Assembly: GCA_016213675.1 (NCBI GenBank)
Contig: JACQZW010000073.1
Span: 1-64,000 of the forward strand
Source of the DNA: Acidobacteriota bacterium
Lineage (GTDB): Bacteria; Acidobacteriota; Thermoanaerobaculia; Thermoanaerobaculales; Thermoanaerobaculaceae
DNA length: 64,000 nt
Direction: 5' to 3'
Notes under the pieces: generated by a model
The model's input: the letters and a program-made list of their open reading frames with translations, nothing else
Database searches by the model: none
What the model was told of the DNA's origin: nothing
Position numbers and translations under genes: made by a program
In this document: one piece after another, positions 1 through 9,720 of the stretch
Position numbering within the stretch: position 1 is the first letter of the stretch
Layout of the letters: every line of letters starts with the position of its first letter

Positions 1-1153
1 GGCCCTCGCGGCCAACCCGGAGCTGCGGGCGCTCGCGGCCCAGGTGGTCGCCGCGGCCGGCGCCTACCGGCAGTCGGGGGCGGTCGCCAACCCCGAGCTG
101 GTCGTCGAGTCCGAGGACTTCGGCAGCGATCGGCCATCCGACGTCGCATCACAACGGACGATCTCGCTGAGCCAGGCGATCGAGTGGCCCGGCAAGCGCT
201 CGGCGCGTCGGCAGGCCGCCGGCCTGGCCAGGGACGTCGCTGCCAACGACCTCGAGCGCGCCCGGCGCGACGTGCTGGCGGAGGTCGACCGGGCCTTCGC
301 GACGCTCCTCGGCGCGCAGCAACGCCTCGCCATCACGGCGGAGAATGCGCGAACCGCCCGGGAGGTGAGCGCGGCGGTCGCGGCGCTCGTCGTCGCCGGC
401 GAGTCGTCGCCGATCGAGGAGTCCCGCGCCCAGGGCGACGAGGCCCTCGCCGCGATCGACCAGGCGAGCGCCGAGCGCGACGTCGATCTCGCGCGCCACG
501 GACTCGCGGCGCTGTGGGGCGAGGAGCAGCCGTCGTCGATCGTGGCGGCGGGCGAGCTGGCCCACGAGGTAACGCTCCCGGCTCGCGAGCAGGCGCTGGC
601 GGCGCTTGCCGCCCTCCCCGACCTGCGCCGTTGGGACCTCGAGCGGTCCCGGCACGAGTCGCTGCTCACGCTCGCCGCCAGGCAGACGCTCCCCGATCTC
701 GCGGTGAGCGTGGGGACCCGGTCGTACGGCGGCTCCGACGGGCGCGCCTGGGTGGTAGGCATCGCCGTGCCGTTGCCTCTCTTTTCCCGGTTCGCCGGCG
801 CCCGCGCGGAAGCGTCGGCCAGGCTGGAACAGGTCAAGCAGGAGCGGCGCGCCGAGGAGGTGCGCCTCGCGGTCGCGTTCCTTGCCGCCCACGAGACGCT
901 GGCGCGAGCCACCGCGGAGGTGCGCACGCTACGCGACGACGTGGTGCCGCGCGCGATCGCCGTCTACGACGCGCTCAACGAGGGGTACCGGCGCGGGAAG
1001 TTCCGCCTGCTCGACCTCCTCGAAGCGCGCCGCAGCCTGGCTGCGAGCCGACTGCGGTACCTGGACGCGCTGGTCCGCATGAACGCCGCCGAGGCCGACC
1101 TGCAGCGTCTCATCCCGGAAGACGAACGTCCGGAAACCGGAGCTCAGCAATGA
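1..1153 (+). CDS. czcC: CzcC/TolC-family outer-membrane efflux protein, 5' truncated
   Basis: Outer-membrane channel of a tripartite heavy-metal RND pump. The frame is open to the left edge, reading ALAANPELRALAAQ before the first GTG at 44, so the true start lies outside the window and 383 residues are visible. The sequence is Ala/Arg/Glu-rich and helical, with the repeated arrangement of the OEP family: an ANPEL segment near the start, LSQAIEWPGKR, and a second half containing VVGIAVPLPLF and a conserved GYRRGKFRLLDLLEARR stretch typical of CzcC/CusC. Its stop overlaps the next start (ATGA at 1150-1153), so it is coupled to the adaptor gene. The metal cannot be read from this subunit; the family is firm. 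Confidence 0.9.
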   Translation, partial: ALAANPELRALAAQVVAAAGAYRQSGAVANPELVVESEDFGSDRPSDVASQRTISLSQAIEWPGKRSARRQAAGLARDVAANDLERARRDVLAEVDRAFATLLGAQQRLAITAENARTAREVSAAVAALVVAGESSPIEESRAQGDEALAAIDQASAERDVDLARHGLAALWGEEQPSSIVAAGELAHEVTLPAREQALAALAALPDLRRWDLERSRHESLLTLAARQTLPDLAVSVGTRSYGGSDGRAWVVGIAVPLPLFSRFAGARAEASARLEQVKQERRAEEVRLAVAFLAAHETLARATAEVRTLRDDVVPRAIAVYDALNEGYRRGKFRLLDLLEARRSLAASRLRYLDALVRMNAAEADLQRLIPEDERPETGAQQ

Positions 1154-2562
1154 CACGCTTGACCAAAAAGGACACTGAGAATCCTCCGATCGCGAATGCC
1201 GATCGGAGCGGCAGTCACCTTCCCGGCAGCGGTACCGGTCGCCCGTTCCTTGCCATGGCCGGGCTTCTGTTCGTACTCGGGCTGATCGGGTGCAGCAAGG
1301 CGCCGGCGCCGACGACCGAGCCGATCCCGGCCGCACGCGAGGCCGCAGCTCCGGCTGCTGCCGCCGTGACCGCGGAACCCTCCGACCTCGACGCCCCGGT
1401 GGACGAGCTGCTCGCCGCCGTGTGCGAGCACGACATCCCGACCTACACCTGCGCCGAGTGCCGCTACGAGGTCGGCGTCGCCAAGGCCGGCGACGAGATG
1501 TTCGACCCCGCGCTGGGCGGCACGCTGGCGACCATGCGCGCGGGCTCCCGCCCGCTCGGCGCTGGCAAGGACGCCACGGCCGAGGTCCGCCTCAACGAGG
1601 AGAAGGCCGTCTACGTCAGCCCGCTGGCGCCCGGCGTCGTGCGCGCGATCCACGTCGATCTCGGCGCGCGGGTGCACGCCGACCAGGTGCTGTTCGAGGT
1701 CGAGAGCAGCGAGTTTCGCCAGGCCAAGGCGGACCTGCTGCGCGCCGACGCCGCGATGGCCCTGGCCGAGGCGACCGTGGCGCGCGAGCGCGACCTCTTC
1801 GAGAAGCGGGTCTGCCCGCGCAAGGACGTCATCGAAGCGGAAGCCGCCCTCGGCCAGGCCAGCGCCGAGCGCACCGCGGTGGTCGGTCGGTTGCTCGCCT
1901 TCGGGCTCGCCCGGCGGGAGATCGACGCGTTGCGTGCCGAAGCCAGCCCTTCCCAGTCCGGGTTGATGCCGGTTCGGGCGCCGTTCGCCGGCACCGTCCT
2001 GGAGCGCTCGCTCTCGCTCGGGGCGCAGGCGCAGCCGGGCGACAAGCTCCTCCTCCTCGCGGACACCGGCAAGGTCTGGGTCATGACCACGGTGTACGAG
2101 CGCGAGGTGGCGGCGGTGCTGCAGGCGCAGCAGCGCGGTGTGGTCTCGGCCACGGTCACCGTCTCGGCCTATCCGGAGCTGACCTTCAAGGGCCTGGTGG
2201 AGCAGGTCGGAGGCACGCTCGCCGAGGCGACGCGCACCGCGCTCGTCCGCGTGGTCGTGGACAACCCCGACAACCTGCTGCGCGCCGGGATGTTCGCCCG
2301 CGTGCAGTTGCTCACGCCGGTCGGCGCCGGCAGCCTCGCGCTGCCCGAGGAAGCGGTCCTTGACGACGAGGGCCGGTCATTCGTCTTCGTCCGCGCCCAG
2401 GGACCGTTCTTCGTCCGCCGTCCGGTGACGACCGGCCGCGCCCTGGATGGTTGGGTCGAGGTCGCCGGCATCGCCGCCGGCGACGAGGTGGTCACCAGAG
2501 GCGCCTTCCTCCTGAAGTCGGACGTCCTGCGCTCGAAGATGGGTGCCGGCTGCGCGGATTGA
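1150..2562 (+). CDS. czcB: RND efflux periplasmic adaptor (CzcB-like lipoprotein) with N-terminal Cys/His site
   Basis: Membrane-fusion adaptor of 470 residues linking the inner-membrane pump to the outer-membrane channel. ATG at 1150 overlaps the upstream stop, which favours this start; ATG at 1255 (MAGLLFVLGLIGC) would give a shorter leader. A lipobox (LIGC, Cys48) predicts an anchored lipoprotein. After a Pro/Ala linker there is a small Cys/His motif (Cys92, His94, Cys101, Cys104; CEHDIPTYTCAEC), probably a metal-binding element seen in some heavy-metal adaptors. The rest shows the usual order: lipoyl half (VSPLAPGVVRAIHVDLGARV), helical hairpin, second lipoyl half (MPVRAPFAGTVLERSLSLGA), beta-barrel and membrane-proximal domain. 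It lies between czcC and czcA. Confidence 0.9.
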   Translation: MTRLTKKDTENPPIANADRSGSHLPGSGTGRPFLAMAGLLFVLGLIGCSKAPAPTTEPIPAAREAAAPAAAAVTAEPSDLDAPVDELLAAVCEHDIPTYTCAECRYEVGVAKAGDEMFDPALGGTLATMRAGSRPLGAGKDATAEVRLNEEKAVYVSPLAPGVVRAIHVDLGARVHADQVLFEVESSEFRQAKADLLRADAAMALAEATVARERDLFEKRVCPRKDVIEAEAALGQASAERTAVVGRLLAFGLARREIDALRAEASPSQSGLMPVRAPFAGTVLERSLSLGAQAQPGDKLLLLADTGKVWVMTTVYEREVAAVLQAQQRGVVSATVTVSAYPELTFKGLVEQVGGTLAEATRTALVRVVVDNPDNLLRAGMFARVQLLTPVGAGSLALPEEAVLDDEGRSFVFVRAQGPFFVRRPVTTGRALDGWVEVAGIAAGDEVVTRGAFLLKSDVLRSKMGAGCAD

Positions 2563-2570
2563 GGCTTCCT

Positions 2571-5500
2571 ATGACTGCATTCTTCGAGTGGATCGTGAGA
2601 CGTCGCTTCGCCGTGCTGTTCGTCGGCGGCCTCGTCACGGCCTGCGGCTTCGTCGCGTGGACGCGGCTGCCCATCGACGCCTTCCCCGACGTCAGCAACA
2701 TCCAGGTCATGGTGCTGAGCAAGGCCGCCGGGCTGTCGGCGACCGACGTCGAGCAACGCGTCACCTACCCCATCGAGCAGCACATGAGCGGCCTGCCCAA
2801 GGTGAGCCTGGTCCGCTCGATCTCCCGGGCCGGACTGTCGCAGGTGGTGGTCGTCTTCAAGGACGCCGTCGACCCGTACTTCGCGCGGCAGATTGTCTTC
2901 GAGCGGCTGCAGGGCGCCCTCGACCTGCTTCCGTCCGGCGTCGAGCCGGAACTCGCGCCCCTGTCCACCGGCCTCGGCGAGATCTTCCAGTACACCCTCG
3001 AGGGCGAGGGCTTCACGCCGATGGAGAAGCGCACGATCCAGTGGTGGCTGATCGCCCCACGCCTGCGCACAGTCCCCGGCGTGACCGAGGTCAACAGCTT
3101 CGGCGGCGAGGTCAAGCAGTACCAGGTCGTGGTCCACCCGGAGCGTCTGCTCTCCTACGGCTTGACCCTGCGCGAGGTCACCGAGGCGCTCGAGCGCAGC
3201 AACGCTAACGCGGGCGCGGGCCTGATCCTCAAGGGTTGGGAGCAGATGTACATCCGCGGCGTCGGGTTGTTCGCGAGCGTCGCCGACATCGAGAACGTCG
3301 CCCTCAAGGCGCAGGACGGCACGCCGGTGTTCGTCCGAGACCTCGCTGACGTCACGATCGGGCCCCAGCTCCGGCAGGGAGCCGTGACGCGCGACGGCCG
3401 CGGCGAGACCGTCGCCGGCATGGCGATCATGCTGCGCGGCGAGAACTCCAAGACCGTGGTCGCCGCCGTTCAGGACGCTATCGCCAGGATCCAGCAGGGC
3501 CTTCCGCGGGGGCTTTCCATCGACGTCTTCTACGACCGCACCGCGCTCATCGAGGCGTGCATCGCGACCGTCCGGGACGCCCTCCTCCAGGGCGGCGTGC
3601 TCGTCATCATCGTGCTCTTCCTGTTCCTCGCCGAGCTCCGCACTGCGGCGATCGTCGTCCTGTCGCTGCCGATCACCTTCCTGTTCACCTTCCTGATCAT
3701 GGGCGCGACCGGGCTGTCGTCGAACCTCATGAGCCTCGGCGGGCTCGCCTTCTCCGTCGGCATGGTGGTGGACGCCTCGATCGTCGTCGCCGAGAACGTC
3801 CGCCGCCACCTCGCCGAGCATCGCGACCCCGGCGGACGGGGCCGGGTCGTCGTCGAGGCAATGGTCGAGGTCGCGCGGCCCGTGACCTTCTCCGTCCTGA
3901 TCATCGCGCTTGTACTGCTGCCCCTGCTCACCCTGCAGGGGCTCGAAGGCAAGATGTTCGCGCCGCTCGCGCTGACATTGCTCTTCTCGCTGCTGACCTC
4001 GATCGTGGTGGCGCTCCTGTTCGTACCGACGCTGGCGCACGTCCTGCTCAAGCAGGAGCCCGAGCGGGAGTTTTCTCTCGTCAGGAAGCTCCACCAGGGT
4101 TACGACCGGCTGCTGCAGTCGGCGTTGCGCCGCCCGAAGACGACCTACGGGATCGCGCTGGTCGTGCTCGCCGCCTCCGCGTCGCTCATCCCGTTCATGG
4201 GCACCGACTTCATGCCCCCTCTCGCCGAGGGGTCGATCGCCGTCAACGTCGTCCGGTTGCCAAACGCCTCGCTCGAGGGCGCGGTCGAGGTGGCGGCTAT
4301 GATCGAGAAGCGGATGTTGAAGTTCGCCGAGGTCGCGACGGTCGTGACCAAGTCGGGACGGGCGGAGATCTCCGAGGACCCGATGGGTCCCGAGCAGAGC
4401 GACGTCTTCATCATGCTCAAGCCGAAGAAGCAGTGGAAGACCGGCCGGAACAAGACGGCACTGGTCGAGGCGCTAAGCGCCGAGCTGGCCACGATCCCCG
4501 GGCTGCGGGGTGCGTTCTCCCAGCCCATCGCGTTACGCGTCAACGAGCTGATCTCCGGCGTCAAGAGCGATCTCGCGGTCAAGCTCTTCGGCCCCGACCT
4601 CACGGCCCTCAAGGCCATCGCCGACAAGGCCGCGGCGGCGCTGTCGGGCATCGAGGGCGCCCGCGACGTCAAGGTGGAGCAGGTCTCCGGCATGGCCGAG
4701 GTCGAGGTCAGGCTCGACCGCACCGCGATGGCCCGCTACGCACTCGCCGTCGGCGACGTCAACGACCTCCTGGAAGCCGCCTTCGCCGGCAAGTCCGTGA
4801 GCACCTTCGTCGAGGGGGAGCGCCGCTTCGACGTGGTCGTCCGCTTCCCCGCCGAGGCGCGCCGCGACATCGCCGCCATCGAGCGGCTCCTCGTCCCGTC
4901 GCCGGCGGGCCAGCGCGTGCCGCTCGGGCAGATCGCCTCGGTCCGCCTCGTCGAGGGCCCGATGCAGATCAGCCGGGAGAACGGGATGCGCCGGGTGGTG
5001 GTCGAGACCAACGTCCGCGGGCGCGACCTCGGCGGCTTCGTCGCCGAGGTGCGGAAGCGGCTGGGGCCGCTGTGGACCGAGCTGCCGCCCGGCACCTTCG
5101 TCGAGTACGGCGGCCAGTTCGAGAACCAGCAACGGGCGATGCGCCAGCTCGCCATCGTCGTGCCGATCGTGCTGCTGCTCATCCTCTTCCTCCTCTTCTC
5201 GGCGCTCGGCAGCGCTCGCAACGCCCTCCTCGTCCTGCTCAACCTGCCGTTCGCACTCGTCGGCGGCGTCGTCGCGGCGGCCGCATTCCGCATGACGCTG
5301 TCGGTCTCGGCCGCGGTCGCCTTCATCGTCCTACTCGGCATCGCGGTCCAGAACGGCGTGGTCCTCGTCGCCTTCTTCACCCAGTTGCGCGAGCACGGCC
5401 TCGCCGCGGGCGAAGCCGTGGCGGAGGGGTGCAGGCTGCGGTTCAAGCCACTCGTGATGACCGCGCTGACCAGCTTCATCGGCCACCTGCCGATGGTCTA

Positions 5501-5651
5501 CGCCACCGGCTCCGGCGCCGACATCCAGAAGCCGCTGGCGGTGATCGTCATGGGCGGCATCGTCACCTCGGCGCTGCTCACGCTCCTCGTCCTCCCGGTG
5601 CTGTACCACACGTTCGAGAAGCGGTCCGCTTCCTCTATGGGGTCGGAGTGA
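2571..5651 (+). CDS. czcA: Heavy-metal RND inner-membrane pump (CzcA/CusA family)
   Basis: Proton-driven inner-membrane pump of 1026 residues, the normal length for HME-RND proteins. ATG at 2571 is eight bases after the adaptor stop. The N-terminal TM1 region reads FAVLFVGGLVTACGFVAW, followed by the family hallmark LPIDAFPDVSN and VEQRVTYPIEQ. The TM4 proton-relay segment reads FSVGMVVDASIVVAEN, retaining the Asp and the terminal EN. A second duplicated half begins near FMGTDFMPPLAEGS and contains GVKSDLAVKLFGPD, typical of CzcA/CusA. Together with czcC and czcB it makes a complete tripartite exporter. The TM4 motif is not the textbook DFG form of zinc/cobalt pumps, so the substrate metal is left open. 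Confidence 0.93.
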   Translation: MTAFFEWIVRRRFAVLFVGGLVTACGFVAWTRLPIDAFPDVSNIQVMVLSKAAGLSATDVEQRVTYPIEQHMSGLPKVSLVRSISRAGLSQVVVVFKDAVDPYFARQIVFERLQGALDLLPSGVEPELAPLSTGLGEIFQYTLEGEGFTPMEKRTIQWWLIAPRLRTVPGVTEVNSFGGEVKQYQVVVHPERLLSYGLTLREVTEALERSNANAGAGLILKGWEQMYIRGVGLFASVADIENVALKAQDGTPVFVRDLADVTIGPQLRQGAVTRDGRGETVAGMAIMLRGENSKTVVAAVQDAIARIQQGLPRGLSIDVFYDRTALIEACIATVRDALLQGGVLVIIVLFLFLAELRTAAIVVLSLPITFLFTFLIMGATGLSSNLMSLGGLAFSVGMVVDASIVVAENVRRHLAEHRDPGGRGRVVVEAMVEVARPVTFSVLIIALVLLPLLTLQGLEGKMFAPLALTLLFSLLTSIVVALLFVPTLAHVLLKQEPEREFSLVRKLHQGYDRLLQSALRRPKTTYGIALVVLAASASLIPFMGTDFMPPLAEGSIAVNVVRLPNASLEGAVEVAAMIEKRMLKFAEVATVVTKSGRAEISEDPMGPEQSDVFIMLKPKKQWKTGRNKTALVEALSAELATIPGLRGAFSQPIALRVNELISGVKSDLAVKLFGPDLTALKAIADKAAAALSGIEGARDVKVEQVSGMAEVEVRLDRTAMARYALAVGDVNDLLEAAFAGKSVSTFVEGERRFDVVVRFPAEARRDIAAIERLLVPSPAGQRVPLGQIASVRLVEGPMQISRENGMRRVVVETNVRGRDLGGFVAEVRKRLGPLWTELPPGTFVEYGGQFENQQRAMRQLAIVVPIVLLLILFLLFSALGSARNALLVLLNLPFALVGGVVAAAAFRMTLSVSAAVAFIVLLGIAVQNGVVLVAFFTQLREHGLAAGEAVAEGCRLRFKPLVMTALTSFIGHLPMVYATGSGADIQKPLAVIVMGGIVTSALLTLLVLPVLYHTFEKRSASSMGSE

Positions 5652-5652
5652 T

Positions 5653-5671
5653 CGCGGCCGGCCAGGCCGCG
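5653..5671 (+). other. GC-rich hairpin between pump and CDF genes
   Basis: A perfect 7-bp inverted repeat (CGCGGCC / GGCCGCG) with a 5-base loop starts two bases after the czcA stop. There is no T-run, so it is a weak candidate for attenuating read-through or protecting an mRNA end rather than a convincing intrinsic terminator. Confidence 0.4.
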
Positions 5672-5707
5672 AAGCGAAGGTAATCTACGCGGGATTCGGG
5701 AGGAGCA

Positions 5708-6622
5708 GTGGCGCACACGCATCGACACGAGGGAGTCAAGGCGGAGAGCAGCAGTCCGCGCCAGCGGCTGGCGATCGCGTTGGTCCTCGCGGCCGCCTAC
5801 ATGGCCGCAGAGGTCGTCGGCGGCCTGCTGTCCAACTCCCTCGCCCTCCTCGCCGACGCCACCCACATGCTGTCGGACGTCGCGGCGCTGGCGCTGTCGC
5901 TGTTCGCCGTCTGGGTCGCGCGCCGCCCCCCGACGGCGCGTCGGACGTACGGCTACCACCGGGTCGAGATCCTCGCCACGCTCGTCAACGCGGCCACCCT
6001 GCTGGTGACGGCGGTGTTCATCTTCCTCGAGGCGTGGCGGCGCTTCGCCGCGCCCCCGGACGTCGACGGCACGCTCATGACCGTGATCGCGTCCGGCGGC
6101 CTGGTCGTGAACGTCCTGATGCTGGCGGTCCTTCACGGCGGGCGGGAGTCCAGCCTCAACCTGCGCGGCGCCTGGCTGCACGTGCTGACCGACACGCTCG
6201 GCAGCGTGCAGGCGATCGCGGCCGGCGCCCTGCTGATGGCGTTCGGCTGGCGCTGGGCCGACCCCCTGGCCTCGCTCCTCATCAGCCTCCTGGTGCTCTA
6301 CTCCGGGTGGCGCCTCTTGCGCGAGGCGACGGCGATCCTCATGGAGAGCGTCCCCGCCGACATCCGGCTCGAGGAGGTCCGCGAAGCGATCCTCGCCGTC
6401 CCCGGGATCGTCGGGCTCCACGACCTGCACGTGTGGACGATCACCACGGGGTTTGTGGCGCTGTCGGCGCACGTCACGGTCCGCGGCGGAGACCAGGCGC
6501 CGGTCCTGGCGGCCGCCCGCGAGTGCGTGCACGCCCGTTTCGGTATTGCGCACTCGACGATCCAGGTCGAGCAGGCTGCAGTCGCGGAGCCCTGCTCGAC
6601 CTGCCCCCCGACCGGCTTCTAG
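5708..6622 (+). CDS. CDF-family cation efflux protein (CzcD/ZitB-like)
   Basis: Inner-membrane zinc/divalent-cation:proton antiporter of 304 residues. The start is GTG at 5708 with a good ribosome site (GGGAGGAG) just upstream. The N-terminus is His-containing (MAHTHRHEG). Six membrane segments can be drawn. The two family metal-site motifs HxxxD are present: HMLSD in TM2 (LLADATHMLSDVAAL) and HVLTD in TM5. The cytoplasmic C-terminal domain contains GLHDLHVWTI, typical of ZitB/CzcD. It follows the CzcCBA operon by 56 bases and probably feeds metal from cytoplasm to periplasm for the RND pump. Its TAG stop shares a CTAG with the converging gene's stop. Confidence 0.93.
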   Translation: MAHTHRHEGVKAESSSPRQRLAIALVLAAAYMAAEVVGGLLSNSLALLADATHMLSDVAALALSLFAVWVARRPPTARRTYGYHRVEILATLVNAATLLVTAVFIFLEAWRRFAAPPDVDGTLMTVIASGGLVVNVLMLAVLHGGRESSLNLRGAWLHVLTDTLGSVQAIAAGALLMAFGWRWADPLASLLISLLVLYSGWRLLREATAILMESVPADIRLEEVREAILAVPGIVGLHDLHVWTITTGFVALSAHVTVRGGDQAPVLAAARECVHARFGIAHSTIQVEQAAVAEPCSTCPPTGF

Positions 6623-9600
6623 CTGGGAACTGCGCCGCGGGGAACGCCTGCCGCCTGTCCCCAACGGGAGAACAACACGGGCACCAGGACGAGGATGAGG
6701 GACGTCGAGGACAGCAGGCCGCCGAGGATCACCACGGCCATCGGGGCGTTGATTTCGTTGCCCGGCCGACTGGCGCCGAGGACGAGCGGGACGAGGGCAA
6801 GGGCGGCCGTCAGCGCGGTCATCAGGACCGGCGCCATCCGCTCTTCGGAGCCTCGCACCACGGCATCGCGCAGGTCTCGCCCCTCGGCGATGAGCTGCTG
6901 GTAGCGGTTGACGAGGAGCACGCCGTTGCGAGTCGCGATGCCGAACAAGGTGAAGAAGCCGACCAGCGTGGCGATCGAAAGCACGCCGCCGATAGCGGCG
7001 ACGGCCAGGACGCCGCCGATGAGGGCGAGCGGCAGGTTGGCGAGGACGATGACGGTCGCCCGATGGTCGCGGAAGGCGAGGTAGAGCAGGCCGTACATCC
7101 CGACCAGCGCGAGCGAGGCGAGCAGCGAGAGCAGGCGGACGCTCTCGGCAGCGGTCTCGAACTGGCCACCGAGTCCGATGCGGTAGCCGGCCGGGAGGTC
7201 GAGCCCCTCGTCGAGCGCCCGCCGGGCGCGCTCCACGGTGCCCGCGAGGTCGGCGCCGGTCACGTTGGCCGTGACCACCGCGGTCCGTTCGACGTTCTCG
7301 CGCCGAATGATCGACGGCCCGAGGTCGAACCGCAGGCGCGCCACGTCGGACAGTCGCACGATCCGGCCGGCCGCGGTCGCGACCGGCAGGACGGCGAGGC
7401 GGTCCCGGTCGGCCCGCAGGCGGGCGGGAAAGCGCACCACCACCCGTGAGACCAGGCCCTCCTCGAGCACCTCGCCCACCTCGGCGCCCTGGAAGAGCGC
7501 CTCAATCGTCGCCGCCAGATCGTCGGCCGACAGGCCGTACCTGGCCATCGCGAGGCGGTCCGGCTCGAGGACGAGCTGCGGCACGGGTGCCTGCTCCTGG
7601 TTGGAGACATCGACGAGACCCGGAACACCTGCGAGGACTTGCTGTGCCCCGGCGGCCAGACCCCGCAGCACCGCGAGGTCGGGGCCGAACAGCTTGACGG
7701 CGAGGTTGGTCTTGGAACCGGAGACCATGTGGTCGATCCGGTGCGAGATCGGCTGACCGAAGGTCACCGAGACTCCCGGGATCGTCGCGACCGAGCGGCG
7801 CATCTCGGCGAGCAGGACCTCCTTCGGGCGCCCCGGACGAAGCACCACCTCCATCTCCGCGCCGTTGACCCCTTGAACGTGCTCGTCCCGCTCGGCGCGG
7901 CCCGTGCGCCGGCTCGTCGAGACGACCTCGGGGAACGCCAGCAGCGCCAGCTCGACCTGCCGGCCGAGCTCGTCGGAGTCCTCCAGGGTGATGCCGGGCG
8001 CGGCGGCGAGCGCCACTGTGAGCGATCCCTCGTTGAACGGCGGCAGGAACGCGCGCCCGAGGAACGGCAGGATGGCCGCGGCGCCGAGGGCAAGCGCCAG
8101 CGCGCTCACGATCACTGTTCGGCCATGTCCGAGCACCCACTCGAGGGTGGGCCGGTACGCCCGGTGGAGCAGCCGCAGGAGCACGGTCTCCTGCTTCCCG
8201 ACGGCCCGCGACTGCGGCAGCAGGAGGAGACACAGGACCGGCGTGACGGTGATCGACACGATCAAGGAGGCGATGAGCGCCGCGACGTACGCCAGGCCGA
8301 GGGGCAGCAGCAACCGTCCCTCGATCCCGGGCAGAAAGAACAGCGGCAGGAAGACGAGGGCGATGATGGCCGTAGCGAACACGATCGGACCCTGTACCTC
8401 GGAGGTCGCGGCAAACACCACGTCCAATGGCGCCCGGCGGTCCGCCTCCGGCCGCAGGCGATCCTCGCGCAATCGGCGGAAGGCGTTCTCGACCGCGATG
8501 ATCGCATCGTCCACCAGGGCCCCGATGGCGATCGTCAGGCCACCGAGCGTCATCGTGTTGATCGTGCCGCCGAACGCCGACACGACCAGGATCCCGGCGA
8601 CCAGCGAGAGTGGGATCGCGAGGGCGGAGATGAACGTCGCCCGCAGGTTCCCGAGGAACATGAGGAGCACGACGACCACCAGGATCGCGCCGTCCCGCAG
8701 GGCGTCGCTGACGTTGTGGAGTGCGACCTCGATGAAGTCGGCCTGGCGGAAGTTCTCCCTCTCGACCGCGACCCCCGCCGGGAGCGAGCGCTCGATCTGG
8801 CCAATGGTCCGGTCGATGGACCGGGTGAGCTCGAGGGTGTTGGCGCCGGGCTGTTTCTGCACACTGATGACGACGGCCGGCCTGGCTCGATAGGCTGCCG
8901 TGCCGCGCTGCGGCTCCGGTCCGATCGAGACGCTCGCGAGCTGTCCGACGGTGAGCGGCACGCCGTCCGCCGCCCGCACGACGGTCGCCTCGAGGTCCGC
9001 TGTCGTGCGCACGCGCACTAGGCCGCGGACCAGGTACTCCTGTCCGGCCTCGACGTGGAAGCCCGCCGCGGGGCTGGCACTCCCGGCCTCGAGTGCAGCG
9101 ACCACGTCGGCGAGGGCGACACCGGCCTCGGCGAGCCTTCCGGGATCGAGCTCCACCTGGAACTGCCGGACGTCGCCGCCGATCGGGATGACCTCGGCGA
9201 TGCCGGGAATCGCCAGCAGCGCCCGGCGCACGGTGGTCTCGGCGAGACGGCGCAGCTCCATCGGCGACACCGACTCCGACGTCAAGGCCAGGAACGTGAT
9301 CTCGCCCATGATCGAGCTGACCGGCCCGAGTAGCGGGCGCGACACCGACGACGGCAGGTCGACGGTCTGCAAACGCTCGCTGACCACCTGCCGGGCGCGG
9401 TAGATCTCCTCCCCCCACTCGAACTCGATCCAGATGACGGACGCGGCGGCCGCGGACACCGAGCGGATCCGCCGCACGCCGGGGGCGCCGTTCAGCGCCG
9501 ACTCGAGCGGGAACGTCACGAGCAACTCGACCTCCTCGGGACCCATCCCACCCGCCTCGGTGAGCACGGTGACCGTCGGGGCGGTCAGGTCCGGGAAGAC

Positions 9601-9711
9601 GTCCACCGGCGCGCGCAGCACGCCGTAGGTACCCGCCAGGAGCAACGTCGCGGCGAGCGCGAGCACGAACGCGCGGTGGCGCAGCGAGCCTCGAATGATG
9701 CGGTCGAGCAT
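6619..9711 (-). CDS. Second heavy-metal RND inner-membrane pump
   Basis: A 1030-residue HME-RND protein, clearly a paralogue of the pump at 2571-5651 but divergent. N-terminal TM1 is followed by APVDVFPDLTAPTV and VELLVTFPLESAL. The TM4 relay reads IAIGALVDDAIIAVEN; the AIG...VD...EN pattern is closer to CusA-like or unclassified HME groups than to DFG-type zinc pumps, so I do not assign a metal. The second half begins near FLGRAFLPPFNEGSL and has MVSGSKTNLAVKLFGPD. It is the last gene of a minus-strand operon behind its own TolC and adaptor genes, nine bases after the adaptor stop region. It converges on the CDF gene with a 4-base overlap. Confidence 0.93.
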   Translation of the reverse strand: MLDRIIRGSLRHRAFVLALAATLLLAGTYGVLRAPVDVFPDLTAPTVTVLTEAGGMGPEEVELLVTFPLESALNGAPGVRRIRSVSAAAASVIWIEFEWGEEIYRARQVVSERLQTVDLPSSVSRPLLGPVSSIMGEITFLALTSESVSPMELRRLAETTVRRALLAIPGIAEVIPIGGDVRQFQVELDPGRLAEAGVALADVVAALEAGSASPAAGFHVEAGQEYLVRGLVRVRTTADLEATVVRAADGVPLTVGQLASVSIGPEPQRGTAAYRARPAVVISVQKQPGANTLELTRSIDRTIGQIERSLPAGVAVERENFRQADFIEVALHNVSDALRDGAILVVVVLLMFLGNLRATFISALAIPLSLVAGILVVSAFGGTINTMTLGGLTIAIGALVDDAIIAVENAFRRLREDRLRPEADRRAPLDVVFAATSEVQGPIVFATAIIALVFLPLFFLPGIEGRLLLPLGLAYVAALIASLIVSITVTPVLCLLLLPQSRAVGKQETVLLRLLHRAYRPTLEWVLGHGRTVIVSALALALGAAAILPFLGRAFLPPFNEGSLTVALAAAPGITLEDSDELGRQVELALLAFPEVVSTSRRTGRAERDEHVQGVNGAEMEVVLRPGRPKEVLLAEMRRSVATIPGVSVTFGQPISHRIDHMVSGSKTNLAVKLFGPDLAVLRGLAAGAQQVLAGVPGLVDVSNQEQAPVPQLVLEPDRLAMARYGLSADDLAATIEALFQGAEVGEVLEEGLVSRVVVRFPARLRADRDRLAVLPVATAAGRIVRLSDVARLRFDLGPSIIRRENVERTAVVTANVTGADLAGTVERARRALDEGLDLPAGYRIGLGGQFETAAESVRLLSLLASLALVGMYGLLYLAFRDHRATVIVLANLPLALIGGVLAVAAIGGVLSIATLVGFFTLFGIATRNGVLLVNRYQQLIAEGRDLRDAVVRGSEERMAPVLMTALTAALALVPLVLGASRPGNEINAPMAVVILGGLLSSTSLILVLVPVLFSRWGQAAGVPRGAVPS

Positions 9712-9720
9712 GGTGACCCC

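Noticed and set aside
44..1153. GTG at 44 as the start of czcC
   Set aside because: The frame is open to base 2 and the upstream residues continue the outer-membrane protein pattern, so the gene starts outside the window.
2169..4094. Minus-strand frame of 641 residues over the CzcA gene
   Set aside because: Shadow of the RND pump; low complexity and rich in Asp/His/Gln by reversed codon bias.
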